The translations under genes and the position numbers were made by a program. Source: Pseudomonas viridiflava (lineage in GTDB: Bacteria; Pseudomonadota; Gammaproteobacteria; Pseudomonadales; Pseudomonadaceae). Taken from it: a stretch of DNA of 64,000 nt. Shown here one piece after another: positions 46,966 through 56,553 of the stretch. Under the pieces are notes generated by a model. That model saw only the letters and a list, made by a program, of their open reading frames with translations. It had not been told where the DNA came from and searched no databases. Location: positions 620,001 to 684,000 of the forward strand of contig NZ_UTVH01000001.1 in assembly GCF_900585905.1 (NCBI RefSeq), written 5' to 3'. Position 1 is the stretch's first letter, and every line of letters begins with the position of its first letter.

Positions 46966-49467
46966 CTACATTGGCTCCTGATCGCTTCCCATATCCTGCC
47001 CCTCTTCATTGCTGTGCAAAGCCACTTGCCGGATAGAAAGTCGGATTTCGGCGGGCAACACGCGCTTGGCTGCACCTTCGGCCAACTCGCCGAGCAGTGG
47101 GTGGTGGCTCAGCTTGCCTTCGGCATCGGTCCGCAGCACGCCCAGATCGAGCAGCGTCTGGATGAAGTGGCGGAACAGGCTCTTGTCGAAAAACTCCGGC
47201 GCGTTGAGGCCATGCAGAATCGACAGCCGTTGAGCCATCATCGTGCACAGATTTTCCAGTTCCTCGGCGCTCAGGCTGTTCTGGCCGCTGTTGAGCAGCA
47301 GAGCGATGGCCATGTAGAACCGTTGCAGCGTCTGCGCGATGGCCCTTGAAAGCAGCGTCAGCATGACGAAGGCACGCGAACTGGGCGCCGGGCGCAGATA
47401 AATGCCGTTCTCGAATCGCAACAGACCCTGCTCGACAAAGGCTTCCAGCCATTGATCAACCGCGTCGTCGAGCGTGTTCAGCGGCCAGCGAATGAACAAC
47501 TCCGATTGCAGATACGGGTACAGCGCGCGGGTGTAGCGCAGCATTTGCTCGCGGCTCATGCGCGATGTGCTCTGGAAGAAACTCGCCAGCAGCGAGGGCA
47601 GGGCGAAGATGTGCAGAACGTTGTTGCGGTAGTAGGTCATCAAGACCGCGTTCTGTTCATTCAGGTAGAGAATCTTGCCCAGGGCATCGCTTTGCTGCGA
47701 CAGCAGGTCCATGCCTTCCACGTGCTTGATCAGCGCCCGGCCGTCACCTTCCGGCAAGGTCGTGTGGGGCGAGTAGGGCACTCGTCGCAGCAACGTCAGG
47801 TACAGGTCCAGCACCCGCGCCAGTGCCTGTTCGTCCAGGGCCAGGCGCTGGGTCGAAAGCAGCGCCACGGCCACCAGATTCACCGGGTTGATGGCAGCTG
47901 CTTCGTTGAGGTGCTGCGCGATCCGTTCCCCCAGGTGGTGCGTGGCCGTGTGCAGCCACTCGGGTTTGAATTGCGGGCCAAGCTGCTGCTCGCGCCAGTC
48001 CGGCTGTTCGTCATCGAGAAACTGCGCCAGCTTGATCGGCTCGCCGAAGTTGACCGACACCTGACCAAAGCGCTGTTTGAGCGCACCGATCACTTTGAAG
48101 ATGTCGAAGATCGACTCTTTCTTCTTCGCCGCGCCGCGCAGTTCGCCCAGGTAGGTGCGGCCTTCGAGCACGCGCTCGTAGCCGATGTAAACCGGGACAA
48201 AGACGATCGGCATGCGCGAATTACGCAGGAAGCTGCGCAAAGTGATGGCCAGCATGCCGGTCTTGGGTTGTAACATGCGACCGGTGCGCGAGCGGCCGCC
48301 TTCGACGAAGTACTCCACCGGGAAGCCTTTGGTGAACAAGGTGTGCAGGTATTCGTTGAACACGGCGCTGTACAGCGGGTTGCCCTTGAAGGTGCGGCGC
48401 ATGAAGAACGCTCCGCCGCGACGAAGCAGGCTGCCGATCACCGGCATGTTCAGGTTGATCCCGGCGGCCACGTGCGGCGGCGTCAGGCCGTTGCGAAACA
48501 GCAGGTAGGACAGCAGCAGGTAGTCGATGTGGCTGCGGTGGCAAGGCACATAAATGATTTCGTGACCCTGGGCCACGTCCTGCACGCCTTCGATGTGGCT
48601 GACCTTGATGCCGTCGTAGATCTTGTTCCAGAACCAGCTGAGGATGACTTCCAGAAAGCGGATCGCCGAGTAGGTGTAGTCCGAGGCGATCTCATTGCCA
48701 TAGCGCAACGCCAGTTGCCGGGCCTTGGCGGGCGCAACTTTTTCCCGCTCGGCATGCTCGGCAATGGCTTGCTTGACCAGGGGCTCATCCAGCAGGCCTT
48801 CCACCAGATTGCGCCGGTGCGAGACATCCGGGCCGATCACTGCGGTTTTCAGGTGGCGAAAGTGCGTGCGCAGCACGCGTTGCGTCATGCGTACCGTCAG
48901 CTCGTGAGGCTTGTTCTCGTTGACCAGATCACGCAGGTGAACCGGCGCGGAAAATTGCACCCGGGTCTTGCGTCCCAGGATCAGAATGGTGATCAGGCGG
49001 CGCAGGCGGCCGGTGACCGCCCAGCTGTCAGCGAACAGCAGCTTCCACGGGCTCGACTCGCGATCAGGCGATTGACCCCAGAACACGCTCACCGGGATGA
49101 TCTGTGCGTCTTCGGTGGCATTCTGGCTGATCGCGCTGACCAGACGTTCAAGGGTTGGCGGGGCGCCGCGCTTGTCCTGCCGACCGAGCCAGTCCGGCGA
49201 CGGCGTGAGGTAAAAATACGCAGCCGGCTCGATCAACTCGCCCACCGATACCGCCAGTATCGGCCGGGGCAGCCCGGCCTTGCGGCACTCGGTGTCAATC
49301 ACCGCCAGATCGCTCATGGAAGGCGACTGCATGGCATAGAACACCGGGCGGCTGCGGTCCAGGTTGAGCGTGAAGGACGATTGATTGATGGTTTCGGAGC
49401 GAACCCAGAGGTAAAGCAAGCGGCGCAGGGTGCCGAATACAAGACGGCGAAACGGAGAACGGGTCAT
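46966..49467 (-). CDS. plsB: Glycerol-3-phosphate 1-O-acyltransferase PlsB
   Basis: 833 residues, normal for PlsB. The acyltransferase boxes are clear: box [19 protein letters not shown] (HxxxxD), box [14 protein letters not shown], box [23 protein letters not shown] and box [19 protein letters not shown]. It transfers an acyl chain to sn-1 of glycerol-3-phosphate at the inner membrane, the first step of phospholipid synthesis. ATG 49467 gives the usual N-terminus MTRSPFRRL. Monocistronic. Confidence 0.96.
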   Translation of the reverse strand: MTRSPFRRLVFGTLRRLLYLWVRSETINQSSFTLNLDRSRPVFYAMQSPSMSDLAVIDTECRKAGLPRPILAVSVGELIEPAAYFYLTPSPDWLGRQDKRGAPPTLERLVSAISQNATEDAQIIPVSVFWGQSPDRESSPWKLLFADSWAVTGRLRRLITILILGRKTRVQFSAPVHLRDLVNENKPHELTVRMTQRVLRTHFRHLKTAVIGPDVSHRRNLVEGLLDEPLVKQAIAEHAEREKVAPAKARQLALRYGNEIASDYTYSAIRFLEVILSWFWNKIYDGIKVSHIEGVQDVAQGHEIIYVPCHRSHIDYLLLSYLLFRNGLTPPHVAAGINLNMPVIGSLLRRGGAFFMRRTFKGNPLYSAVFNEYLHTLFTKGFPVEYFVEGGRSRTGRMLQPKTGMLAITLRSFLRNSRMPIVFVPVYIGYERVLEGRTYLGELRGAAKKKESIFDIFKVIGALKQRFGQVSVNFGEPIKLAQFLDDEQPDWREQQLGPQFKPEWLHTATHHLGERIAQHLNEAAAINPVNLVAVALLSTQRLALDEQALARVLDLYLTLLRRVPYSPHTTLPEGDGRALIKHVEGMDLLSQQSDALGKILYLNEQNAVLMTYYRNNVLHIFALPSLLASFFQSTSRMSREQMLRYTRALYPYLQSELFIRWPLNTLDDAVDQWLEAFVEQGLLRFENGIYLRPAPSSRAFVMLTLLSRAIAQTLQRFYMAIALLLNSGQNSLSAEELENLCTMMAQRLSILHGLNAPEFFDKSLFRHFIQTLLDLGVLRTDAEGKLSHHPLLGELAEGAAKRVLPAEIRLSIRQVALHSNEEGQDMGSDQEPM

Positions 49468-49595
49468 ACGGCATCTGCAAGAAAGAGGGGCGGCGCCCGC
49501 GAGGCAGGTAGTGTGACGTATCTGGTGAGGTTGGGCAAAAGTGGGTCCGACATCAGCCGGGCAGACACGACGCACCGCTCCCGCAATCAACAGGC

Positions 49596-49680
49596 TGTAG
49601 GAGCGAACTTGTTTGCAAGGCCATCTTGCTGGCCAAGATGGTTAGCCTGACTGACGCATCGCCAACAAGTTGGCTCCTGC
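49596..49680. repeat. Paired REP-type element with an inner hairpin
   Basis: TGTAGGAGCGAACTTGTTTGC at the left and GCCAACAAGTTGGCTCCTGC at 49661-49680 form a diverged inverted pair. An inner perfect 8-bp hairpin CCATCTTG/CAAGATGG lies at 49621-49641. Confidence 0.7.
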
Positions 49681-49733
49681 ATATATGTGGTCAATCCGCA
49701 AACCGTGACCGACCGACGTGGCGACCCACCTTG

Positions 49734-50111
49734 TCACGCGGTCTTCCAGGTAATCTCTTCCTCGCCATCAGCGCTGATGCGTATCCAGCGGTCGGCGGTT
49801 TCGTCGCTTTCTTCCTCGACCCAGCTGCCGGGTGCACAGCGTACTTCAACGTTGAGGGCGGTAAAGGCGGCGCGGGCGCACGCGACATCGTCTTCCCAGG
49901 GGGTGCTGTCGCTGTCCAGGTGCAGGCTGTTCCACTTCCCCACGGCCTTGGGTAACCAGGTCACCTTGACTTCACCCGCGCGGCATTTCCAGGTCTGGCC
50001 TTTCTGAATCCAGTCGCTGCACGGGGCAAGAGCATCACTCAGCCAGGCGGCGATGGCCTTGTGGTCGACGTCAGCGTCTTTCAGGTAAATCTCGATATCG
50101 GGTTGGCGCAT
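49734..50111 (-). CDS. Conserved hypothetical protein
   Basis: 125 residues, MRQPDIEIYLKDADVDHKAIAAWL. No known domain was recognised. It contains a DWIQKGQTWKCRAGEVKVTWLP block and a tryptophan-rich acidic C-terminus (WVEEESDETADRWIRISADGEEEITWK). It is likely a small cytoplasmic protein. Codon use is typical of the chromosome. It stands alone between plsB and rlmA, 76 bp after rlmA on the same strand, so it may be read through from that operon. Confidence 0.75.
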   Translation of the reverse strand: MRQPDIEIYLKDADVDHKAIAAWLSDALAPCSDWIQKGQTWKCRAGEVKVTWLPKAVGKWNSLHLDSDSTPWEDDVACARAAFTALNVEVRCAPGSWVEEESDETADRWIRISADGEEEITWKTA

Positions 50112-50187
50112 GGATGCCTCGTAATTAAGTGAAAAAATCCATTCGCGGATTCAGTCGGATGCCCGTACAGAGCATCTTCGTTGGTTG

Positions 50188-50997
50188 TTATTGCAGTACG
50201 AAATAATCGTAGCGCATGGAAACCGTGACCTCGAAAGGTTCGACCTGCTCGATGACGTTCGCTCGCCGTTCGGCACTGGCACGCCAGCCATGAGGTGTCA
50301 TGGCCAGCAGGTTGGCGCGGGCCTGACCGTCAGCCAGCACCAGTTTGAAACGCAGGTTTTCACTGTGCTCCAGCTGCATGCCTGCGGGCACCAGGGCGAG
50401 GTGTTTGTCATCAGCGTAATCGCGCACCTCGTCATACAGCCGCTGCCGCAGTTCCATCAAATGCTCGCGGGTGGGGCCGACCCGCATCAGGCCGCCGCCC
50501 GGCATCAGCAGCCGCTTGGCTTCAGCCCAGTCCAGCGGGCTGAACACACTGGCCAGAAACTGGCAGCTGGCATCCGCTAATGGCACGCGCGCCATGCTGG
50601 CGATCAACCAGGTCAGGTGCGGGTTGCGTCGGCATGCGCGCTTGACTGCTTCGCGAGAGATGTCCAGGGCATAGCCATCGGCATCCGGCAACGCGTCGGC
50701 GATCTGCGCCGTGTAATAGCCTTCGCCACAACCGATGTCGAGCCAGCGCTCAGGCGCTCGTTCGGCAGCCAGTTGCGCCAGCCGTTCGGCCACCGGGGCG
50801 TAGTGCCCGGCGTTGAGAAAATCACGACGGGCCTCGACCATGGCCTGATTGTCGCCCGGGTCGCGGCTGTTCTTGTGCTGTACCGGCAGCAGGTTGAGGT
50901 AGCCCTGCCGTGCCCGGTCAAAACGATGACTGGCTGCGCACGCCACGCCATTGTCGACCGCATCGAGCGGTGCTGCGCAAATCGGACAGATCAGCAT
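50188..50997 (-). CDS. rlmA: 23S rRNA (guanine-745-N1)-methyltransferase RlmA
   Basis: 269 residues. An N-terminal zinc finger has CPIC at residues 4-7 and a second Cys/His pair (ACAASHRFDRARQGYLNLL). The SAM domain shows WLDIGCGEGYYTAQIA and FSPLDWAEAKRLLMPGGGLMRVGPTREHLMEL, as in RlmA(I). It methylates G745 in helix 35 of 23S rRNA. The start ATG overlaps the dapE stop by one base (TGATG), so translation is coupled. Confidence 0.93.
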   Translation of the reverse strand: MLICPICAAPLDAVDNGVACAASHRFDRARQGYLNLLPVQHKNSRDPGDNQAMVEARRDFLNAGHYAPVAERLAQLAAERAPERWLDIGCGEGYYTAQIADALPDADGYALDISREAVKRACRRNPHLTWLIASMARVPLADASCQFLASVFSPLDWAEAKRLLMPGGGLMRVGPTREHLMELRQRLYDEVRDYADDKHLALVPAGMQLEHSENLRFKLVLADGQARANLLAMTPHGWRASAERRANVIEQVEPFEVTVSMRYDYFVLQ

Positions 50998-52148
50998 CAG
51001 GCGAGCAACTTGACCAGTGTCTGGTAGTAGATCTCGGTCAAGACATCGAGATCGCTGGCCAGAATGCGCTCGTTGACCTGATGGATAGTGGCGTTGACCG
51101 GGCCCAGCTCCACCACTTGAGTGCCGAGCGTCGCGATAAAGCGCCCGTCGGAAGTGCCGCCACTGGTGGATGCCTGAGTGTCGCGGCCGGTGACTGCCTT
51201 GATGCTGCTGGAGACTGCGTCGAGCAGGTCGCCTGGCTCGGTGAGAAACGGCAGGCCAGACAGCGCCCACTCGATGTGCCAGTCCAGGTCATGCTTGTCG
51301 AGGAGGGTCTTGACCCGCTGCTGCAGACCTTCGACGGTGGATTCGGTGGAAAAGCGGAAGTTGCACACCGCCACCAGGTCACCGGGGATGACGTTGGTGG
51401 CGCCGGTGCCGGAATTGAGGTTGGAGATCTGAAAACTGGTCGGCGGGAAAAACGCATTGCCCGCATCCCAGTGCTCAGCGACGAGCTCCGCCAGCGCCGG
51501 AGCGACCAGATGGATCGAATTGCGGGCCAGATGCGGATAGGCGACGTGGCCCTGCTTGCCGCGCACAGTCAGCGTGGCGCCCAGTGAGCCGCGACGGCCG
51601 TTCTTGACGATATCGCCTACCAGCGTCGTGCTCGATGGTTCGCCGACGATGCACCAGTCCAGGCGTTCGTTGCGTTCACGCAGGCGCTCGACCACCGCCT
51701 TGGTGCCATGGTGCGCGGGGCCTTCTTCGTCGCTGGTGATGAGGAAAGCGACTTTGCCTGTGTGGTCCGGATGGTCGCCGACGAAGCGCTCGGCGGCCAC
51801 CAGCATGGCTGCCAGGCTGCCTTTCATGTCTGCCGCGCCACGGCCGCAGAGCATGCCGTGTTCGTCGATCAAGGCATCGAACGGGTCGTTCTGCCAGGCC
51901 TGCACCGGCCCGGTCGGGACCACGTCGGTATGGCCGGCAAAGCACAGCACCGGGCCATCGCCCTGGCCGTGGGTGGCCCAGAAGTTGTCCACATCCTCGA
52001 AACGCATCGGCTCCAGCGCGAAGCCGGCATTACCCAAGCGCTGCATCATCACCGCCTGACAGTCGGCGTCTACCGGCGTGACCGAGGGGCGACGGATCAG
52101 GTCGCAGGCAAGTAACAGCGTAGGCGAGAGGTCGGCGGGGGCCGTCAT
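50997..52148 (-). CDS. dapE: Succinyl-diaminopimelate desuccinylase
   Basis: 383 residues, M20 family. Metal-site and catalytic motifs: [13 protein letters not shown] (His/Asp), [14 protein letters not shown] (Asp) and [11 protein letters not shown] (Glu-Glu). Late SGGTSDGRF and [11 protein letters not shown] are also conserved. It hydrolyses N-succinyl-L,L-DAP in lysine and peptidoglycan synthesis; dapD, three steps earlier, is at 55070. ATG 52148 has GGAGTG as SD; the upstream extension is unlikely. Confidence 0.96.
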   Translation of the reverse strand: MTAPADLSPTLLLACDLIRRPSVTPVDADCQAVMMQRLGNAGFALEPMRFEDVDNFWATHGQGDGPVLCFAGHTDVVPTGPVQAWQNDPFDALIDEHGMLCGRGAADMKGSLAAMLVAAERFVGDHPDHTGKVAFLITSDEEGPAHHGTKAVVERLRERNERLDWCIVGEPSSTTLVGDIVKNGRRGSLGATLTVRGKQGHVAYPHLARNSIHLVAPALAELVAEHWDAGNAFFPPTSFQISNLNSGTGATNVIPGDLVAVCNFRFSTESTVEGLQQRVKTLLDKHDLDWHIEWALSGLPFLTEPGDLLDAVSSSIKAVTGRDTQASTSGGTSDGRFIATLGTQVVELGPVNATIHQVNERILASDLDVLTEIYYQTLVKLLA

Positions 52149-52346
52149 GTGGAACACTCCGTTTGAAAGCGCGGTGGCTGCGTGGGAGGTGCCGAAGGGC
52201 GCGAAAGCGGTCTGCAGCCAAACTCGCTTGCGCAACCTGCGGCGGCTCCCGGCGGGAAACACTCAAGCGCGAAAATGGCGCCTATCTTAAAGCAAAACGT
52301 CGATGTGGGGCCGCCGTTTAGTGCCTTTTGCAGCGGCTGCCTGAAC

Positions 52347-52402
52347 CATGGCAAGGATGCCCGCATTTTATGGGGTCGCCAGGCATCGCCCGCCTTGCCA
52401 TG
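52347..52402. repeat. Hairpin-forming element
   Basis: CATGGCAAGGATGCC at the left pairs with GGCAT and CCTTGCCATG at the right, with a 6-nt bulge (CGCCCG). No U-run follows on either strand, so it is not a simple terminator. It may be a repeat element, an sRNA or a leader structure. Confidence 0.5.
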
Positions 52403-52546
52403 TCTTCGGCGCTGGCGATACCCCGGTCAGTGGCGACGCAGCTTACGATGACATCAGTGCTGTCTGGCGGCTGCAGTCGCCACTGCCCACAATCAGGTTT
52501 CCGACCGGTTATCCATCGCAAGGGTGCTCGCGCGCCGACAAGTGCC

Positions 52547-52552
52547 TATAAT
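52547..52552 (+). promoter_or_regulatory. Candidate -10 box of tcdA
   Basis: TATAAT, 27 bp before the ATG. The -35 candidate is poor. Confidence 0.4.
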
Positions 52553-52578
52553 GCCCGCCGGTTTTTGGGGTAGTGGTC

Positions 52579-53421
52579 ATGAGTTCAGAAGATCCGCGTT
52601 TCGCAGGTATCGCCCGTTTGTACGGCATTGAAGGTCTGCAACGGTTGCGTGCTGCTCATGTGGCGGTGGTCGGCATCGGTGGCGTGGGCTCCTGGGCGGC
52701 TGAGGCCATGGCGCGCACGGGCGTCGGCGAAATTTCCCTGTTCGATCTGGATGACGTCTGCGTCAGCAACAGCAACCGCCAGTTGCACGCGCTGGATTCC
52801 ACCGTCGGCCGACCCAAGGTCGAGGTCATGGCTGAGCGCCTGCGCGCGATCAACCCTGATTGCGTGGTGCATGCCGTCGCCGACTTCGTTACTCGCGACA
52901 CCATGGCCGAGTACATCACCCCGGACCTCGACTGCGTGCTCGACTGCATTGACGCGGTCAATGCCAAGGCGGCACTGATCGCCTGGTGCAAGCGACGCAA
53001 GATCCAGATCATCACTACAGGCGGTGCAGGCGGGCAGATCGACCCGACGTTGATCCAGGTGTGCGACCTGAACCGCACCTTCAACGACCCGCTGGCCTCG
53101 AAAGTGCGTTCCACATTGCGTCGCGACTATGGCTTCTCGCGCACCGTGACCCGTCATTACAGCGTGCCCTGCGTGTTTTCCACCGAACAGCTGCGTTATC
53201 CGAAACCCGACGGCAGCATTTGTCTGCAGAAAAGCTTCGTCGGCGACGGGGTCAAGCTCGACTGTGCCGGGGGCTTTGGTGCGGTGATGATGGTTACGGC
53301 GACGTTCGGCATGGTCGCCGCCACCAAAGCCGTGGACAAGATCGTCGCCGGGGTGAGGCGGCCGTCGGAACGTGCCAAACCGGTGTCAGTGCCGCCCGCT
53401 CAGCCCGCTTCGGTTAGCTGA
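52579..53421 (+). CDS. tcdA: tRNA threonylcarbamoyladenosine dehydratase TcdA (CsdL)
   Basis: 280 residues, an E1-like ThiF/MoeB relative. The nucleotide site VVGIGGVGSWAAEAMARTGVGEISLFDLDDVCVSNSNRQ (Rossmann plus the Asp and Arg) and DCVLDCIDAVNAK are present, then TTGGAGGQIDPT. It dehydrates t6A37 to cyclic ct6A37 using ATP; CsdA-CsdE, encoded convergently just downstream, supply a needed sulfur relay in E. coli. ATG 52579 is preferred to GTG 52573, since GGGG lies 8 nt before the ATG. Its 3' end overlaps the csdE end by 22 bp. Confidence 0.94.
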   Translation: MSSEDPRFAGIARLYGIEGLQRLRAAHVAVVGIGGVGSWAAEAMARTGVGEISLFDLDDVCVSNSNRQLHALDSTVGRPKVEVMAERLRAINPDCVVHAVADFVTRDTMAEYITPDLDCVLDCIDAVNAKAALIAWCKRRKIQIITTGGAGGQIDPTLIQVCDLNRTFNDPLASKVRSTLRRDYGFSRTVTRHYSVPCVFSTEQLRYPKPDGSICLQKSFVGDGVKLDCAGGFGAVMMVTATFGMVAATKAVDKIVAGVRRPSERAKPVSVPPAQPASVS

Positions 53422-53810
53422 CGCATCCGTTGCAGCACTGCATTCAGGCCATTACTGCGTGACGGTGACAGCTGGCGGCTCAGGCCCAGCTGGTTGAACC
53501 AGTCCAGCAGATCCACCTGTTGCAACTCGGCTGCCGACAAGCCATTGACCCGCTCCAGCAGCAGGGCGATGAGGCCACGAATCATGCGTGCATCGCTGGC
53601 TGCACGAAACTGCCACTGGCCATGAGCGAACTCGCCCGCCAGCCAGACCTTGCTTTCGCAGCCGTGTACTCGATGATCGTCGGTTTTTTCACTTTCGTGC
53701 AGCACCGGCAGACGTTCGCCCCACTGCATGAGCAGGCGCGCGCGCTGTTCCCAGCCTTGCAGCAAGCTGAATGCCTCAAGGGTGGCTTGTGCCTGATCAG
53801 ACAGACTCAT
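53400..53810 (-). CDS. csdE: CsdE/SufE family sulfur acceptor
   Basis: 136 residues. The SufE fold is marked by GWEQRARLLMQWGERLP and the catalytic loop VHGCESKVWLAGEF, whose Cys takes persulfide sulfur from CsdA. LGLSRQLSPSRSNGLNAVLQRMR near the end is conserved. It follows csdA with an ATGA overlap, so the pair is co-translated. Confidence 0.93.
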   Translation of the reverse strand: MSLSDQAQATLEAFSLLQGWEQRARLLMQWGERLPVLHESEKTDDHRVHGCESKVWLAGEFAHGQWQFRAASDARMIRGLIALLLERVNGLSAAELQQVDLLDWFNQLGLSRQLSPSRSNGLNAVLQRMRQLTEAG

Positions 53811-55012
53811 TGCAGAATCTCCAAAGCCTGATCCAGCGCGCGGAAAAAGTGCTGTATGTCGCTGCCGTCGTTGTAAAAAGCCAGGGAGACGCGGATCGCC
53901 CCTGACAGGCCGAGGCGATCGAGCAGCGGCATGGCGCAGTGTTGCCCGGCGCGCACGGCAACGCCTTGTTCGGTCAGCAGATGGGCGAGGTCGGCATTGT
54001 GTATGCCTTCGACGACGAAACTGACCAGCGCTGACTGAGGTTCGCCCAGGACCTGTACACCGGTACGCTGACGCAGTCCTTCAAGCAGCGAGGCATGCAG
54101 GCGCGCTTCATGCGCCAGCACGGCGCTGTGGGCCAGGCCCTGCAAATAGTCCAGCGTAGCGCCCAGGCCAATCACGCTGGCAATCGGCGGTGTACCGGCT
54201 TCGAAACCCAGCGGAGCAGGGCGGAAACTGGCCTCTGCGTAGCCGGTGGTCAGCACCATTTCCCCACCGAACTGCCAGTGGCGCAAGCGCGGCAAGGCCT
54301 CGTTGCGCGCATACAGCACGCCGACGCCTTCAGGGCCATACAGCTTGTGGCTGGAAAATACATAGAAGTCGCAGCCCAGTGCGCTGACGTCATGCCGCCC
54401 GTGGACCACGCCCTGCGCGCCATCGACCACAGTGATGGCGCCGTGCGTGCGGGCCAGGCTCAACAGTTCCGTGAGGGGCTGCCAGGTGCCAAAAACGTTG
54501 GACAGCTGGCTGACGGCGAGCAGACGGGTGCGTTTGCCGATCAATTGTGCGGCAGCGTGCAGGTCGATCACGCCGCTGTGGTGCAGGGGCAGCACCACCA
54601 GCTTCAAGCCGCGACGCTTGGCCAGTTGCTGCCAGGGCAACAGGTTGGCGTGATGCTCCAGGGCGCTGATGGCAATTTCATCGCCCGCGACAAATTCATG
54701 CTCAAGCCCGTAGGCCAGCAGATTCAGCGCCGAGGTCGCGCCATGGGTGAAGATGATCTGAGCGCTGTCACTGGCGTTGAGCCAGCTGGCAACCTTGCTG
54801 CGACTGTCCTCGAACGCTTGCGTCGCCAGCATTCCCGGCACGTGCTGGGCGCGGTGAACGTTGGCGGCACCATTGCCGTAGTAATGGCTGATGGCGTCGA
54901 GCAGCGCGCGTGGTTTTTGCGTGGTGGCGGCGTTGTCCAGATAGCTCTGGCCTTGGCGCTGTAGCGCGTCGACGGCTGGGAAGTCAGCGCGCCAGGGGGA
55001 AAAGAGGGGCAT
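53807..55012 (-). CDS. csdA: Cysteine desulfurase CsdA (SufS-like, class II)
   Basis: 401 residues, PLP-dependent. N-terminal SYLDNAATTQKPRALLDA; the PLP lysine in FYVFSSHKLYGPEGVGVLYA; the catalytic cysteine loop RAGQHCAMPLLDRLG. It releases sulfur from cysteine as persulfide and passes it to CsdE; in E. coli the pair feeds TcdA. The start at 55012 (MPLFSPWRADFP) has GAGGGG as SD. Confidence 0.94.
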   Translation of the reverse strand: MPLFSPWRADFPAVDALQRQGQSYLDNAATTQKPRALLDAISHYYGNGAANVHRAQHVPGMLATQAFEDSRSKVASWLNASDSAQIIFTHGATSALNLLAYGLEHEFVAGDEIAISALEHHANLLPWQQLAKRRGLKLVVLPLHHSGVIDLHAAAQLIGKRTRLLAVSQLSNVFGTWQPLTELLSLARTHGAITVVDGAQGVVHGRHDVSALGCDFYVFSSHKLYGPEGVGVLYARNEALPRLRHWQFGGEMVLTTGYAEASFRPAPLGFEAGTPPIASVIGLGATLDYLQGLAHSAVLAHEARLHASLLEGLRQRTGVQVLGEPQSALVSFVVEGIHNADLAHLLTEQGVAVRAGQHCAMPLLDRLGLSGAIRVSLAFYNDGSDIQHFFRALDQALEILQ

Positions 55013-55069
55013 TGGCTTTGACTCGGTGAGACAGGCCCGACCTTGTAGTCGGGCCTGGTGCGGCATCGA

Positions 55070-56104
55070 TCAGTTGTGAGCGTGCAGCGACTCGTTCAGC
55101 TCGATGGCCGATTTGTGGGTTTTGCATTCCACCGCGCCGGTCTCGGAGTTGCGGCGGAACAGCAGGTCGGGCTGGCCCGCCAGTTCCCGCGCCTTGACCA
55201 CTTTCACCAGTTGATTCTGACCGTCGAGCAGCGCGACTTTGGTGCCCGCAGTCACGTACAGGCCGGACTCCACGGTATTGCGATCGCCCAATGGAATGCC
55301 GATACCGGCGTTGGCACCGATCAGGCAGCCTTCGCCGACCTTGATCACGATGTTGCCGCCACCGGACAGCGTGCCCATGGTCGAGCAACCGCCGCCCAGG
55401 TCAGAGCCCTTGCCTACGAAAACCCCAGCCGACACCCGACCCTCGATCATGCCCGGACCTTCGGTGCCGGCATTGAAGTTGACGAAGCCTTCGTGCATCA
55501 CGGTAGTGCCTTCACCGATGTAGGCACCCAGGCGGATACGTGCGCTGTCAGCGATACGCACGCCACTTGGCACCACGTAGTCGGTCATTTTCGGGAACTT
55601 GTCCACCGAGAACACTTCCAGCAGCTCGCCTTTGAGGCGCGCTTCCAGCTGGCGTGGCGCCAGCTCGGCCAGGTCAATGGCACCCTGGCTGGTCCAGGCG
55701 ACGTTGGGCAGCAGCGGGAAAATCCCGGCCAGGCTGACGCCGTGAGGCTTGACCAGACGATGCGACAGCAGGTGCAGCTTGAGGTAAGCCTCGGGCGTCG
55801 AGGTCAGGGCGGCGTCTTCGGCCAGCAAGGTGGCCACCAGCGGCTTGTGACTTTCGGCCAGACGCGTCAGCAGTTTTGCCTGGACACCGTCAATGGATTT
55901 CAGCGCATCGGCCAGACGAGACGCCTGATCGGTGTTGAACGTGATGGCCTGATTGCCGCCCGTGTAGCCCAGGATCGGCGACACCGCATCGATCAGCTCG
56001 GCAGACGGGTTGAGCAATGGCTGGGCGTAGAAAACCTCCAGCCAGGTGCCTTGACGATTTTGCGTACCTACGCCAAAGGCCAGGCTGAACAGGGAAGTGG
56101 ACAT
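55070..56104 (-). CDS. dapD: Tetrahydrodipicolinate N-succinyltransferase
   Basis: 344 residues, the long Pseudomonas-type DapD. The N-terminal domain is MSTSLFSLAFGVGTQNRQGTWLEVFY. The central left-handed beta-helix has the hexapeptide-repeat series (ARIRLGAYIGEGTTVMHEGFVNFNAGTEG..., GVFVGKGSDLGGGCSTMGTLSGGGNIVIKVGEGCLIGANAGIGIPLGD). It succinylates tetrahydrodipicolinate with succinyl-CoA in DAP/lysine synthesis. It lies between csdA and yffB on the same strand. Confidence 0.96.
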   Translation of the reverse strand: MSTSLFSLAFGVGTQNRQGTWLEVFYAQPLLNPSAELIDAVSPILGYTGGNQAITFNTDQASRLADALKSIDGVQAKLLTRLAESHKPLVATLLAEDAALTSTPEAYLKLHLLSHRLVKPHGVSLAGIFPLLPNVAWTSQGAIDLAELAPRQLEARLKGELLEVFSVDKFPKMTDYVVPSGVRIADSARIRLGAYIGEGTTVMHEGFVNFNAGTEGPGMIEGRVSAGVFVGKGSDLGGGCSTMGTLSGGGNIVIKVGEGCLIGANAGIGIPLGDRNTVESGLYVTAGTKVALLDGQNQLVKVVKARELAGQPDLLFRRNSETGAVECKTHKSAIELNESLHAHN

Positions 56105-56140
56105 GCAAATACCTCTTACTAATTTAAAGGGCTACCTCAG

Positions 56141-56503
56141 TCAGGCGATAGCCGCTGCATACAGGTCTGGTTTGAAGCCGATCAGGGTGCGGTCACCGAG
56201 GTCAAGCACCGGGCGCTTGATCATCGAGGGCTGTGCCAGCATCAGCGCGATCGCCTTGTCCTGGTCAAGGTCGGCTTTGTGCGCCTCGTCCAGTTTGCGA
56301 AAGGTGGTGCCAGCGCGATTGAGCAGCACTTGCCAGCCGTGCTCGTTGCACCAGCGGGTCAGATGCTCTCGGTCGATGCTCTGAGTCTTGTAGTCGTGAA
56401 AGTCATAGCTGAGCGCTTTTCCATCGAGCCAGGTGCGCGCTTTCTTCATTGTGTCGCAGGCTTTGATGCCGTAAAGCTGTAAGTGCTTGATTTCCTTGGG
56501 CAT
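56141..56503 (-). CDS. yffB: ArsC/Spx-family reductase-like protein YffB
   Basis: 120 residues from ATG 56503 with a strong SD (GGAGGAATTT). A thioredoxin-fold ArsC-like protein: HLQLYGIKACDTMKKARTWLD with the single Cys, and later RPVLDLGDRTLIGFKPDLY. Arsenate reductase activity is not established for YffB. It is normally next to dapD in gamma-proteobacteria, as here. The upstream sequence changes at once into prophage DNA, so its native promoter may be lost. Confidence 0.9.
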   Translation of the reverse strand: MPKEIKHLQLYGIKACDTMKKARTWLDGKALSYDFHDYKTQSIDREHLTRWCNEHGWQVLLNRAGTTFRKLDEAHKADLDQDKAIALMLAQPSMIKRPVLDLGDRTLIGFKPDLYAAAIA

Positions 56504-56511
56504 AAATTCCT

Positions 56512-56541
56512 CCCCAAAACTTCCCCAATATCGCCCCAAAA
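56512..56541. repeat. Three CCCCAA repeats at 11-bp spacing, likely attachment-site arm
   Basis: CCCCAAAA at 56512, CCCCAATA at 56523 and CCCCAAAA at 56534, each exactly 11 bp apart (one helical turn). They lie between the integrase 3' end and the yffB start, as expected for integrase arm-type sites in attL. The first repeat overlaps the SD of yffB. Confidence 0.6.
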
Positions 56542-56553
56542 TTCAGCCGGTGA

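Larger units (their letters stand above)
52149..52578. other. Divergent intergenic region dapE/tcdA
   Basis: 430 bp without a supportable gene. It holds a large hairpin at 52347-52402 (10-bp perfect arms CATGGCAAGG/CCTTGCCATG, plus 5 more pairs, ATGCC/GGCAT, further in) and a TATAAT at 52547-52552 ahead of tcdA. Confidence 0.55.

Noticed and set aside
48343..49650. 435-codon plus-strand frame opposite plsB
   Set aside because: Antisense to plsB; composition typical of a complementary-strand frame.
55033..55058. Hairpin between dapD and csdA as terminator
   Set aside because: Good stem but no U-run on the minus strand.
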